DNA from: Beverwykella pulmonaria
Taxonomy: Eukaryota > Ascomycota > Dothideomycetes > Pleosporales > Melanommataceae
Assembly (NCBI GenBank): GCA_001599595.1
Contig: BCHH01000003.1
Span: 1,858,263-1,922,262 of the forward strand
DNA length: 64,000 bases
Direction: 5' to 3'
A program made the position numbers and the translations under genes. The notes under the pieces were generated by a model. That model was not told where the DNA came from. It did no database searches and worked only from the letters and a program-made list of their open reading frames with translations. Shown here in pieces: positions 9,977-21,584 of this stretch; the stretch's first letter is position 1, and every line of letters begins with the position of its first letter.

Positions 9977-10444
9977 ATGACGAACCCCAGCCCTGCCCGG
10001 CGCGCCGCCCTTCTCAGCACCACACACGCCTTCTGCTCTGCGCTGCTCTCTCCGCCGTCGCCTTCCGAGTTGCTGTCTACGTACTTTCACTCCGCACCAC
10101 GAATAACAGAACACGGCCCTTCATGGGCAAACGCCCGACTCCCCTTCCTCGGGAAACCCTTCATTGGTGTTTCTTCCTGCATCACCTACTTCGCTGTTCT
10201 CGGCGAGGTTCTGGAAATGAACTTGAGCGCAGACGCGTTCCCGGGGCCGGAGGGGTATATTGTAGATGCTGAGGCGGGCATGGTGAGTGTGGTGGGCAAG
10301 GGCAGGTTTGTGAGCAAGAAGACGGGGAGGGAGTGGGAGGAGGAATTTATATATAGGTTTAGTGGGTTTGACGGCGAGGGGAGGATTGGGCATTGGGAAA
10401 TTTGGGCGGATCCGCTGAGTGCGTGGGAGGCGGTTGGGGAGTGA
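9977..10444 (+). CDS. SnoaL-like / NTF2-fold protein
   Basis: A single exon of 155 codons. The sequence has the make-up of a small cone-shaped NTF2/SnoaL fold: an N-terminal helix (ALLSTTHAFCSALLSPPSPSELLSTYF), a loop with ITEHGPSWANARLPFLGKPFIG, and four C-terminal strands, including GMVSVVGKGRFVSKKTGREW, EEEFIYRFSGFD and IGHWEIWADPLSAW. The last resembles the W-E-x-W-x-D-P-L-S-A block of many fungal SnoaL-like proteins. Members are small cyclases, isomerases or ligand binders; no substrate can be named. Strong GC bias at third positions compared with flanks supports coding. Confidence 0.75.
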   Translation: MTNPSPARRAALLSTTHAFCSALLSPPSPSELLSTYFHSAPRITEHGPSWANARLPFLGKPFIGVSSCITYFAVLGEVLEMNLSADAFPGPEGYIVDAEAGMVSVVGKGRFVSKKTGREWEEEFIYRFSGFDGEGRIGHWEIWADPLSAWEAVGE

Positions 10445-10914
10445 ATTCGGGAGGTGGATAAAAGAGGCTCGTTGCATAGCTGTGGGTAAGATTGATCGTC
10501 AACTGTAATAGACTACAAAATCTCAGAGAGACGCAAATTGTGCGCCAAGAGCTTTGGTTGATATATAGTTCTCGATTGGATAGATGGAGGCCGGCTATCT
10601 TGAAAGACCAGCGGCCTCGAGTTAAAGTGATAAGAGAGAGAAGGCCGATGCTATCCCGCTTCTGGCTGCAAAACAAGGAAAAGATGATATCGAACAGCTC
10701 CTAATCCGGGAGATAAGAGTAGAATCATACCCTGAACAATTTGCCCTTGAAAGGCGACCCAAACGCCTGGTATCCATGCCCGATTCCTGAGTAATCCGAT
10801 GCTCCGTGTCCTAATAATCCCACAAAATCCCAGCCCGAGTCGTAATTCCATCCTAAGAAACCTCAGGGTCGCAGTAATGTGAATGATGTCGTCCTCGAAC
10901 TCGCGATTGTCCGC
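10445..10914. other. Convergent intergenic region
   Basis: This 0.47-kb stretch holds the 3' ends of two convergent genes. No coding or RNA feature was recognised. Confidence 0.5.
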
Positions 10915-12098
10915 CTACTCCATCGCCGTAAACAAACACACCTGCCGCGCCATCTGACTCGCCAGCAGCAACTCCCTGAACACTTGATCCATCCCGCCCG
11001 CGAAATGGATCGTGTAGCTCTCGACCTTGCCCTTCCTCTTCTTCTCGCCCCAGACCAACTTGGTCGGCCTCGCGTCGTCGTTTCGCTTCCCCGTCCTGCT
11101 GCCCGGCTTCGCCCAGTCGCGCTGGAACTCGTACAGCGTCTCTGGCATAACGTCGTCATGCGGGTCTCCGGGCTTCCAGACGAAACGGCGGCCGCCGTAT
11201 GTGAATCTTCGCGGTGACCAGGGGATCTTTTGCTGCCGGTCCGGATACTCCTTTATGGGCGTGGAGAAGGGACCATTCAGGTGGATGCAGCGCGATTTGT
11301 AGGCCGCGCTGCTGTCGCGCTTGTCAATGCTAGACAGCATGATGGAGATGCACGACTGCGGGAACTCGGCTACGCGGTAGAATTCTGCCGAGGTTACCTG
11401 GTTGTCGCCGCGGTGTGAGCTCTCGAGCATGTAGAGTGAGTAGCGGTCCGAGCCTTCACGCGCGCTGTAGATGTACTTGCGGGCATCGGAGGTCGACCAT
11501 TCGCGTGTCCGGTGCAGGTGGTAGGTTGTCGGTGGTTGGGAGGGGTCCAGCATCGAATGGTAGGGGATATCCGGTGAGGGGAGCTCTTCGTACAGTATGG
11601 GCGTGTAGGAGAGGGGTGAGTAGTTGGCTTGCCATGTGAGGAGATAGTGGACCTGAGAGCTTCGTTAGCTCCCGATGCGGAGCGAAATCGACGGCCAAAG
11701 AGGAAGGTACGACGTGTCGGGCAAGAACTTACCGAAGATAGACTCCCGCTCTCCTCGTCGAGGTCTCCGTTCGCGCCCCAGTGGTTCGGCGCAGGCACAA
11801 ACACGCACTCGCGTCCCTCCTCGTCCTCGTACCCACTGCCGCTCTCCAAGTGCGGCCGCAGCGCCCGCTGCCTCTCCCTGTGGATGGTGATCTGTGTGCG
11901 TGCGATCCTCCTGTGCTCGTCCGAGTTCCCGTCGGGCGAAATGCTGAGCAGCGAGTTTTCGATTTCCTGCTCCAGGGCCAGCGCGGCGGCCTCGTGCTGC
12001 ATGTAGGACGAGTCGTAGAGCTGTGCGTGCTCGCTCTCAAAGGCGGAGCTGCGGAGCAGCTCCAGGTGCTCGTGAGAAAGGGCCTCCATATTCCCCAT
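10915..12098 (-). CDS. Conserved fungal protein of unknown function
   Basis: Two exons, 12098-11733 and 11652-10915, give 367 aa. The intron (11732-11653) starts GTAAGT and ends CTCAG; both exons are in phase 0. The N-terminal third is rich in acidic and helical sequence (EHEAAALALEQEIENSLL-like, then HRRIARTQITIHRERQRALRPHL). The C-terminal part from VHYLLTWQANYSPLSYTPIL onward has many aromatic and basic residues, with WSPRRFTYGGRRFVWKPGD, PETLYEFQRDWAKPG and a basic stretch KLVWGEKKRKGKVESYTIHFAGG, ending in FRELLLASQMARQVCLFTAME. I do not recognise a named domain. The long codon-biased frame and clean intron make it a real gene. Confidence 0.75.
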
Positions 12099-15000
12099 GG
12101 CGTGCGTGCCTCGGTGGTAGAGGTGTGTTGGGAGGGAAAGAGAGAGGGCGAGGTGGGCGAGGGCTTGTAGATGCGGAGTGTAGCCGCGTGGTTGCTTGGG
12201 CTTACATGTCAGGATGGAGGGACGGAGGGCTGAAAGGCTAGACTAGGTCAAGCTGGGCCTGAACCGTGAGGTGAGGGGACTAGGGGCTGGAGTCCGTAAT
12301 CCGCATCCCTGTCCCTGTCGAACGTGCACCTACCGCTCTCGTCAGGCGCATTCAGGCACTGGCGGGGGGGAGCGACGGCCAATCAATACTCGGCACCTAG
12401 ATTATTCTCAATGTAACTCTCGATGCGATGCCAATTAATTCGCTGTGCGCTGCGACGGTTGCTAACATTAGCAGTGGCCAGCGGCATTCATATCGAGCCT
12501 CACCGCTGGACAGCAAGGCGGATACCAGAGACCTGTCTCCGTGCGAATCCGCCAGGTGGCATGCTGTCCTGTGAAATGCTCGATCGAGTGCATGGCTTGC
12601 CCGCGTAAGACGGCGCCAATCTGCGCTCAGGAATCAAATGACGAATCTTACCTCACTCCCCCTCTGCTAGCCTTGGTGCTGCAGAGAGAAGGCGAGGAGG
12701 CCCCGCTGGCGCTTAAGCCCTCATCGGACTCCGAATATCCAAGACCCATCACCGCGCCATGGCAACCACCCACTCATAGACCTCACAATCGTCCTCACTA
12801 TGCCGAATGACGCGCAAACCTCGCTTTCTACCCGATTAGCTTCTTCTCGAAGCACTTGAAACGCTTCCATTCCCGTCTGGATGCCCAAATTCACACTCGG
12901 TTCCTGGCTATGAACCCAAGAATCCGCTGTCCCGATGATGCCTTCCATCGTGGCGGCTTACCCCAGGAAATCTAACTTTCTGTTTCCCGCCCCTAGCTCC
13001 AGCCCGTTTGGCACACCAACCCTTCTCTTCCGGCTCCACAACCCCGAGTCAGTGGTGTGTTTAAAAGCCGCCTTCGTGCTCATAGGCTGTGGAGACGTCG
13101 CCGAACTGACACAGGAAGGGATGCCCGGACGAGGCTGCGCTAGCATCTCATGGAACATCGGCTATGCTCGCCATGGCCCGTCGTAGCCTTAACCGTGGGA
13201 CCGCCCAAGATCCCGAACTCACACACCTCCTCCGCCGTGCGTTCACGTGTGCAACGATTGCTGCCTCGCGAGGGAAAAAGAGTGGGAAGGTGTGATACAC
13301 ACCCCGAGTCTTCCGCTACCTGAATCCTTGGATGCGTTCGAAGTTTGGGGGTCCGCAGTCACTTGTGGAATGTGCGGTTGTTCTTGACGGACGAGGTGGA
13401 CGGCGGGGCGTGATCGCCCTTCTTCCCGGCTCCATTGGCCAGATCAGGCAAAAAGGTTTGTTTACCTATGCTTTGCCTCACCTTCGAGAGCATAACTTCC
13501 CTTCATCGACTCGCTGCTAAGACTACCCCGCGCACTTAGCTATTCTCCTCACAGATGAGAACATGTTTGCGTTGCATCTGCCTTTCCGCACTATGTGTCC
13601 TGCAAGAAATCGACGCGTGGTTCCGCCGTAAGCACTAGCCAACTGACTGTTACGTAGACTCGGCTCTTCAAAATATATGCCATGTACTCGATTTTCTGGT
13701 TCTAGAGAACCACAGGACTGCCACCTGTTGACGTTGTTCCGCCAGCTGAAAAGCTTGTGACGACGTTCCTGGGCGCCGAACAGGTCGCCGAACGGGTGCT
13801 TCCCGGCGGCGCGTGCTCCACCGTCTCCACCCAAGATCTCAAAGCTCCAAACGGCCCGATCACCGTACCAAACTGAATTCAACGCTGGAGCTCGCTATAC
13901 GCTTCCACATCGAGGTTGCAGTGCAGCAAGCCTCAGGTTATTAGCAGCTAAACGGCGTGGTCCAGTTGAGTTGGCTGCGCCAGATTGGTTATGCTTTCGT
14001 ATGAGTCAATATTGCGCTAGTATGCTTTGGGGATATGGCATGGGCCGATTCCAAATTTCGTGGCGTTTTGGGGAAGGCTGTTCAAAATGCTCACCGGTGC
14101 TCACCGGTGCTCGTCGCGACGCCCGGCGCGCAATGCACTATGAGAAGGCAGCATGCGGCCGCATAGAGAGAAGAGCCTAGTGGTCGCGAATAGTGTTTTC
14201 TTTCTGTGAGGCTCTCTTGGAATATTTCGCTACCCAAGTCAAAGAATGCAGTCGTCATTCTGAGGCCCGAAGAAGAGATGGAATGCCACGTTCAATATCG
14301 GAAATGGCGCCGATTGACGAGGAACATTTTGAATATGCGCAAACAATATTCAACAAGGTTTGCGATCGCCCTTGGGGTTTCTTGCTTTGAATACCGATAG
14401 AGTTTGCGCCAAGTCATACACATCTCACAAACGCTGCGAGTCTGCAATTAATGTTCTCCTTCGCTTTCCCTTCGCTTTCCCTTCGTCTCCGCTAGAAAGC
14501 AGTATCATCAGTATTAGCAATGGGTGGCCTATGCAATGATTTGTCTTAAGGGACAAATTGCCGTAGAGAGGAATGCGAAAGAGAATAGAGGCAGAAGATG
14601 AGGTCGGAGGTGGAAACTCGAGCTTCGTCTTTGGACCGTGGTAATGCTTTCCTTTGCCAACCTCATTACACTACGGTCCTGCGCAGGAGCATAACATTTA
14701 TCTGCGCTCTCCACACTTCACTTCACCGTGCTACCTTTCCTTTCATTTCTTTCATAAAAATCCTTCCTGCCTCGGATTCACTGCATACCCCATCCGACAC
14801 CCTGCTCTAGCGTTAAAGGTTCGCAGCGCAGTTGAGGTGGCGCGTCCATCGAATAAGTACCTATGCGGTGTGCAGCTTACTCTCGATACTGGCTCTGGTT
14901 CCCGGCACGTTTGCGAGCACACGACTACTACCATTGCCCATCTGAGGAGTTTTGACAAGAGATTCAGCGAAGCGGCTTCATTCTTTGCCGCGACCACGAT

Positions 15001-16626
15001 GAACTGAGCGAAGGACTTAAAAGGACGATGCCGCGAGAGGGATCGATGCTACCACCGCCGCTACGTTGGTGAAAGACTCCGCGGAGTTGCGTTCGAAGCA
15101 CACCGCAGAATTTGGACGACCCATTGATCCAAGTTTGCCTGCCGGTGAGAGTGAGTCACTTCCACGCTACCAAGAGAGGGCAGCGGGCACGAATCTTAGC
15201 GCATCAGCTTATGGTATTACGCACTGGACGATGAACACATTCTTTACAAACTTACCATTATTCTTTGAATCCGGCCGCTCGAAGGCGGACAGCTATGCAA
15301 TGCTTCTATCAATATCGACCGCGATCTCCGGTTCCGCTTGACAGACTCGACGCACGAAGAAGATAGGGCGAGTGTGGAATCTCCTCTGCTGGAGAGTTAA
15401 ATCGGTCTGGCGATCTCGGTCAGGATCCTTAAAGCTATGGTCGCAGAACGTATCAGTACAAACATCAAACTCGTCACCAACATCAAAGCAGGAAATGGGA
15501 GACACAGGGTATGTCGAAGTCAAGATTGATGTACCTGCTGGAAGCAATCAGCAAAAAATGGGGCGATGAGATTGTGGGCGGCCTTGGAGAAGATGTTCCA
15601 GCACCCTTTCAATGATTTCTTCTAATGAACACCAATATTGGAAGCCAGTTGAGCGTTCTGCAAATAGGGAGTATGATTGGAAATGAGAGAAAACGGCCAG
15701 AAGGGTTTGTGAGCAGGTCGTGACTGCGAAACTGCGGAAAGAAGTGATACGCAGTGGGTCATTGTCTTTTGATTCCCAGGACCGGCGAAGATATTCTTAA
15801 ACTAATAGAAGACAAGACGGATTTACATCCACCCGGTGTTAAAGCGGAACTGGGACGATGTTGAGTAGGAACGCTCCTTCGGGTATAGTACAAGTCTCCA
15901 GTTATAAGGAAGACCATTCCTATTTGTTGTGCTTCATTTATCATTTCTTAGCCTTGCCTTTTAGTTCTTTCTACCTCTTTCTTTCTTTATCTCAGATATC
16001 TTCTCCGGTATTAGTATGGACATCGCCATAGTTTTAGAGCGAGCTACTTGGAAGGATACGGATTTAACGGAGTCTCGATTAAGAGACTCAGAAGCATCAC
16101 AACAGCGCCAAAGTCCATACTAGTGATTACCAATCTTACTAATCCGTACCTATTCGGAAACTTTCCGTTCGTGTTAAAAGTGGATCCCACCCGGAGAACA
16201 CTTGCCAAAGGCAGGACGCGATTTATTGGTCAATGTTGCGTTTGTGTGTCTCTAATCTACGAGTCGAAAGAGTATGGGTTTGCATTCGACGAATGTTATT
16301 GTGAAGATACGCAGGCTTACTGCTAACTATCAACATAGATGTGAACTGTTCACATCCCATACCTCTGAACATCAGCACAGCTTTGAGGAAGATCATGACA
16401 TAGGGAAGGATGTGGACAAGGCTGAATGACCTCGGCTCGAAAAAGGCCGTGTTCGATATTGCGGCGTCATATAAGTAGGTGCTATCTTCCCCTCGCGTTC
16501 TAACCTTTCGAAATACCAACTTTACCACCAGTTCAACTACACAATAGTCTGCCTCTACACCTCCTATCACTTCCAACTGCTAACATCTCTCCAGCCCACT
16601 CCCAACCCCCAACGCAAATAACCACA
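12099..16626. other. Very long gene-poor region
   Basis: About 4.5 kb contains no gene I can support on either strand. Open frames of 60-120 codons (for example 13882-13523 minus, 14654-15007 plus, 15066-15341 plus) lack domains and conflict with frames on the other strand. Short direct repeats occur: GCTCACCGGT twice near 14090-14105, and TTCGCTTTCC twice near 14460-14480. It may hold regulatory DNA, non-coding RNA or old transposon sequence. Confidence 0.45.
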
Positions 16627-16944
16627 ATGTCCGGCAAAGGCGCAACCGTCACGGTCCTCTACCCCAAGACCGAGAGCTCGACATTCAACCTCGACTACTA
16701 CCTCAGCACACACATGCCAATGGTGTCCAAAGCATGGACCCCTTTGGGCCTTAAGTCCTACACGGTTACGAAATTCGGCGTTGAATCTCCTTACACCTAT
16801 GCTGCTGCTATGGAGTGGGAGAGCTTGGAGGCGTTTGGGAAGGCGGCTGCGGATCCCTCCACTAAGCCGATAATGGAGGACGTGGACAAATTTAGCAGTG
16901 AGAAGCCAGTTCTGATTGCGGGGGAGGTTGTGGATAGGTCTTAG
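16627..16944 (+). CDS. EthD-domain protein
   Basis: A single exon of 105 codons, a usual size for the EthD family (ferredoxin-like dimeric alpha-beta barrel). The motif order fits: VTVLYPKTESSTFNLDYYLSTHMPMV gives the first strand with the typical F-D-x-D-Y-Y-x-x-x-H-M-P block, then WTPLGLKSYTVTKF, and the closing strand region FSSEKPVLIAGEVVDRS. Relatives support degradation of ethers or act as cyclases and isomerases in polyketide pathways, so the reaction cannot be fixed. It sits 320 nt upstream of, and on the same strand as, the 4-coumarate-CoA-ligase-like gene. Confidence 0.85.
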   Translation: MSGKGATVTVLYPKTESSTFNLDYYLSTHMPMVSKAWTPLGLKSYTVTKFGVESPYTYAAAMEWESLEAFGKAAADPSTKPIMEDVDKFSSEKPVLIAGEVVDRS

Positions 16945-17263
16945 GTGGATGAAATGGATGAGATGGATGGTGTAGGGCGAGCGTGGAGATGCTGTCATTG
17001 GAGATAAATGTGGGGTGGAGGGTAGCTCGTACCTAGTGCGAAGCTAGAGAGCGAATGGATTTTCATGCCCCGCACCACCATGCATCCGAGGCATTTCATC
17101 TTTCTTCGGCCTTGATTGCGAAGTGCGATGGTGCTGACTATCAGCATTCGAGTCGATGTACCTTTTACGTGTCTCTTCTTGTTACAGAGAGTCGCTGCCA
17201 TGTACTCCCCAACCCACGCTCCAGCTCTAGACCAGAGTCCACAACAAGCCACGTTCGTTCGCT

Positions 17264-19205
17264 ATGCCGTTCCTTGCTGAAGACCACATTGAAATTACGA
17301 ATAAGGATCTCTTGTCGTGGATGTTTGATGAGCAGACTTATGATCAGGAATTGCCCGTGAGATAATCTTCGTGCAGACTACCAACCTAGGATTCTTTCTT
17401 TAATGGCATACTGATTCTATTGTCTAGATATACATCGATGCTGCAGACCCATCTCGAACAATATGTTCGCGCCAAGCCCGAAGCACGATCCGGAAGCTTG
17501 GTGCTGGCTTCAAGGCAATCGGTCTTGAAAAGGGCGACTGCGTCTGCATGCTCTCATTCAATGATGTATGTGAGCCGAGCTCGTCACATGACACTGCCAT
17601 TCTCTGAAAAATCCAGCTCCACTAACATTCCCAGATCTACTACTCCATAGCCTTCCTGGGCATATTGGCTTTCGGCGGCATTTTCGCCGGCTCCAACCCC
17701 TCCCACACACCCTACGAACTCGCCTACGCCTTCAAAATCGCCCAAGTCCGTGCCTTGATCGTCGAACCTGAACTCCTCCCCAACGCCCTGAAAGCCGCAA
17801 AACAATGCGGGATCCCTAGGTCGCGGATCTTCATCTTCGACCACCACACTTCGCTTTCCATTCCGTATGACGAAAGAGAAGGTTGGGGCGAAGGGTTGGG
17901 GGCCGAAGACAAGTGGGGCGGGTTGAAGAGCTGGAGGACGTTGATGAGTCACGGGGAGAGCGATTGGGAGAGGTGGGATGATAAGAGGAGAAGTGAAGAG
18001 ACGACGGCTGCGAGACTATTCAGTAGTGGGACGACAGGGTTACCCAAGGCGGTGGACATGACCCATTATAACTTTGTAGCCCAACATACGATGGTGTTGG
18101 AGTACAAGCCGCGAGATTATGAGGTGAGTGGAGACTACTTTTCTCACTTTCATTGTAACAAATGATCAGGTGGGCGTAGGCTGATGTTAATGACAGGTCG
18201 TTCGGCTACTTTGCACCCCCATGTTTCATGTCTCCAATGTCCCTCGGGCGCACACATCTCCGCTCCGTAGTGGCATGAAAACCTACATCATGCGACGCTT
18301 CGAGCTGGAGTCCTGGCTCCGAAATGTCGAACGCTTTCAGATTACTGAAGCCAACATGGTACGCACACCGATTTTCATTCTCACCTTCCACCACTCACTT
18401 GCGACTTGACTAGGTTCCCCCAATGGTAATCCAAGTAATCAACTCCCCCCTTACCTCAAAGTACTCCCTGCACTCCATCCGTAACGGCTGGGTCGGCGCC
18501 GCCCCCTTGGACGCCTCTTCTCAATCCCGTCTAAAATCACTCCTGCGTCCCTCCGCCCCCTTCAACCAAGTCTGGGGCATGTCAGAAACGTCGTGCATCG
18601 CGACTATGGTACACTACCCCGAGTACGACGCCTCCGGCTCTGTAGGCCGCTTCCTGCCGAACCTCGACGCTAAGATCGTCAACGACGATGGAGTCGATGT
18701 CACCGATTACGATGTTGTAGGGGAGCTTTGCGTAAGGGGGCCACTGATCGTAAAAGGATATTTTGGGAATGAGGAGGCGAATAAGCTTGCTTTTGACGAG
18801 GAAGGGTATTTCCATACCGGCGATGTAGCGGTTAGGAGGAGAGAGAATGGACTATGGTATATCGTGGACCGCAAAAAAGAACTTATCAAAGTGCGCGGAT
18901 TCCAGGTTGCGCCTGCAGAACTCGAAGGTATTCTCTTAGCGCATCCTGAGATTGCGGACGCGGCTGTGGTAGGGGTCCCAGCTGGGGAGCAGGGCGAGGC
19001 GCCGAGGGCATATTTGGTGCTTAAGAAGGGGAGTCGGTTGACGGAGGGGGAAGTACAGGCGTATATGGGGAAGATGTTGGCTGGGTATAAACAGTTGACT
19101 GGCGGGGTAGTGTTTGTACCCGTGATTGAGAAGAATGCTAGTGGGAAGATTTTGAAGGTCGCGCTGAGGGAGAGGGCGAGGAGGGAGGTTGGGGCCAAGC
19201 TTTAG
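17264..19205 (+). CDS. 4-coumarate-CoA ligase-like AMP-binding enzyme, peroxisomal
   Basis: Five exons (17264-17356, 17428-17565, 17635-18123, 18197-18358, 18414-19205), all joining in phase 0, give 557 aa. The N-terminus MPFLAEDHIEI and the block KDLLSWMFDEQTYDQELP are typical of fungal 4CL-like proteins. The adenylate motif is LFSSGTTGLPKAV, followed by MTHYNF. Further motifs are TPMFHVSNVPRAH, NGWVGAAPLD, VWGMSETSCIA, YFHTGDVAVRRRENGLWYIVDRKKELIKVRGFQVAP and the catalytic-lysine region KNASGKILK. The last three residues are AKL, a PTS1-type peroxisome signal. The family activates aryl or fatty carboxylic acids to CoA thioesters through an acyl-AMP. Peroxisomal placement suggests side-chain beta-oxidation of phenylpropanoid or similar acids; the substrate is an inference. 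Confidence 0.92.
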
Positions 19206-20125
19206 AAGTTATAGAAAGGAATAGATGGTTGGTGTCAATTTTTTGGCTTATTTGTTTAGCGGTATTTGAGGGCAAGAGACTGGAGCAGCAAAGCGGTGGG
19301 AGGACACTGAGGTAAGAAACAGCCATTCGTACATTCTTCATCACGATAAACAATGTATGCAAGCACTGATTTCGAAGAAAAGGAATGAGAAGAGAAGAGG
19401 AGAAGAGGGATAGAACTTATGTGTCCCCAAATAGCGCCAACTCGAAATATGCCGGTTACCGAGTCATAGAAGGAGACTGCTTTTCATCCTTGGTCATCCC
19501 ACATCGTCCACTTTGCAAACGACCTGCAAATCGTTTATGCCTTCAAGGCTTCAGTCACAAAGTTGTCTGCTCTTTTCTTGCAATTGTAACAGCTATTATT
19601 CGTTGGGTCTCTTAATACGCTTCTTGAGTTCCATCCTTCCCTGTACATTATGACCCTACAAGCTCAACAGTCGAGCCGCCACCCGCACGTTACAATAGAG
19701 ACGTAAGGCTTACCAATGACAACCCTGTTAACATCTGCTTAAGCGCCTGCTAAATATAGCCAGGGATTCCCCAGGCTCAAACTTCACATACTGTACAACA
19801 TGCTCCATTTGTCGTAGAATCACCATCGAAGCTCTCTGCTCTGAAACAGGATTTCAGCACGCAACCTCTGGTGAGGATCTTCAGCGCGTCAGATTCTGCC
19901 GTCCATGTGGGTGCCTTTGGCGCCCAGAGGATATTGAACCTATGATAGACGAGCTGGGGAGAACTAAGGCAGATACGCTGGGGGTCAGGTGGAAGACGGA
20001 GCAGTCGAGAAGCGGGAGTGTACTACGAGCTTAACTTAATGGGAAGAGGACCTATTTTGAGGATCTGGGGCGTGAACACGCTACGTATGTAACTGCTGTT
20101 GAGCGTAGGTGGGTCCATGACATGA
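19206..20125. other. Intergenic, with possible upstream debris of a HET gene
   Basis: No intact gene. From about 19788 the plus strand can be read as a Cys-rich segment (CTTCSICRR, then RFCRPCGCLWRPEDIEP) that may be the decayed N-terminus of the HET pseudogene starting near 20126. Confidence 0.35.
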
Positions 20126-20700
20126 TTGTGGTGTCGAGCTAATGCTCAGATGCTAGAGGATGTTGCGGCGGAGTTTAGTGTTACTTGCGAAGCGGACCGG
20201 AAATTCTCAGGATCGCAATATCACATTCACAGGGCGAAGGCTTGGATCCATGAATGCCAAGACTTGCGCGATTGTACAGGTATAACGCGAATTTCATTGA
20301 ACGAGTATTGGCCTCGACGACTCATCTACGTTGGTGACTCTTCTAGCAACCCAAGACTGGTGGAGGTCTCCAGTCTTGGACAGCGGCAACCCCATTATGC
20401 TACGTTAAGTCACTGCCGGGGTCCCTCTGGACTAGATGACTTCCCTGCACCTGGTATGTTTACCGGAGTACGGCCATAGACAGTTTATCCATGAAGTCTC
20501 GTATTTCCTTGCAGTCATATCAAATCGAACTTGCGGGCTCCGATCCTTTTGGCCAGGTCACTGCAGAGCGACTCCACATCCGAGGGAAGACACTCATGGG
20601 AATTGAAGTTCCCCAGGGGCTAGGGGCGTTCCACTACAACCCAGCTGAGATATTCTTATATCTCACATGCCGCGATGGACGCACTAAGGTCCGACAGTAG
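20126..20700 (+). pseudogene. HET-domain gene with the middle deleted
   Basis: The first open piece (20126-20479) contains AKAWIHECQ, RRLIYVGD, RLVEVSS and HYATLSHCRG. This is the classic start of HET domains (C-x-x-H helix, R-L-I-D-V-G, Y-x-x-L-S-H-C-W-G), with Trp replaced by Arg. It ends soon after. Only 11 nt further, a second piece (20491-20700) carries LAGSDPFGQVTAERLHIRGK, a block normally found several hundred residues later near the end of HET proteins. The core between them is missing, so this is a deletion relic. Function, if any, is lost. Confidence 0.7.
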
Positions 20701-21584
20701 AAATCTAATTCAGGGCCTCACCTTCAGCATGAAGTGGATGCTGTGTCGAAACCCGAATATTTTGGATTCAAAGAAACTTTCTCGGTGTCTCCGAATGCAA
20801 TACCAGGGCGAGATCGTTGAAGTGCAGTGAATACATTTGTGAATCAGCGGCTGATCAGTAATCGTTCTAACCGAATCCGGTACGCGCGATTAGTAGTCAT
20901 AAGAGTTATTTACTCCCGAAAATTAATCAACCACGACCAGATACCACAAAAGGTAAAGAGTGCCAATGTCTTCGGCCTCAATTTATACGATGACTGTTGT
21001 TAGTGGGCTTTGACTAAGCCACAGTGAATGCATAGTTTGGTGAAGCGGCACGAATAGCAACCGAGTATATCTTTGAGGCTGATTGATGATCACTTACAAG
21101 TAAAGAATGGGAAGTGATGATAATAACAAGGCCGAGGTCCGAGATCCCGTTTAAGTAAGACGAGTTCCGGAAGCAGTCTGGACATGCATGGTGCAATACA
21201 CCCCTTTTGCTCATTGCAAGCCGTACGCGCCACTACGGACGGTGTATAATATCACCACTGCTACACCTATGTGAGCAGGAGGTAAGTCTCAAGAACCAAA
21301 CATCCTTTAGAATTACAAAGCCTCATCCGTAGTTGACACTCTCTAGGGTGCTTTGGCGTTGCAGATCTTAGCGCATTACTGGCCGGACATAGATGTCGAA
21401 GAGTGACGTGAATCGGGGAGGAGCACGTACATGTTGTCGCCTGGTTGAGAGTACACATGTGCTGCCACCTTGAAGTCTTTGAGGTAAGTTGATGCAGATA
21501 TATAAAGCAGCCCGTCAGTAGTGAATTCTAAGAAATCAATTCATAGCGACTCATCATTCTCAAACTACGTTTCCATCCACACCA
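20701..21584. other. Intergenic, promoter of the alcohol dehydrogenase
   Basis: No coding feature is supported. ATATATAAAG at 21499-21508 is a TATA-box candidate about 80 nt before the ATG at 21585. Confidence 0.45.

Noticed and set aside
13523..13882. Minus-strand 119-codon open frame in the gene-poor region
   Set aside because: No recognisable motif, no adjoining exons, and it ends in low-complexity codon use.
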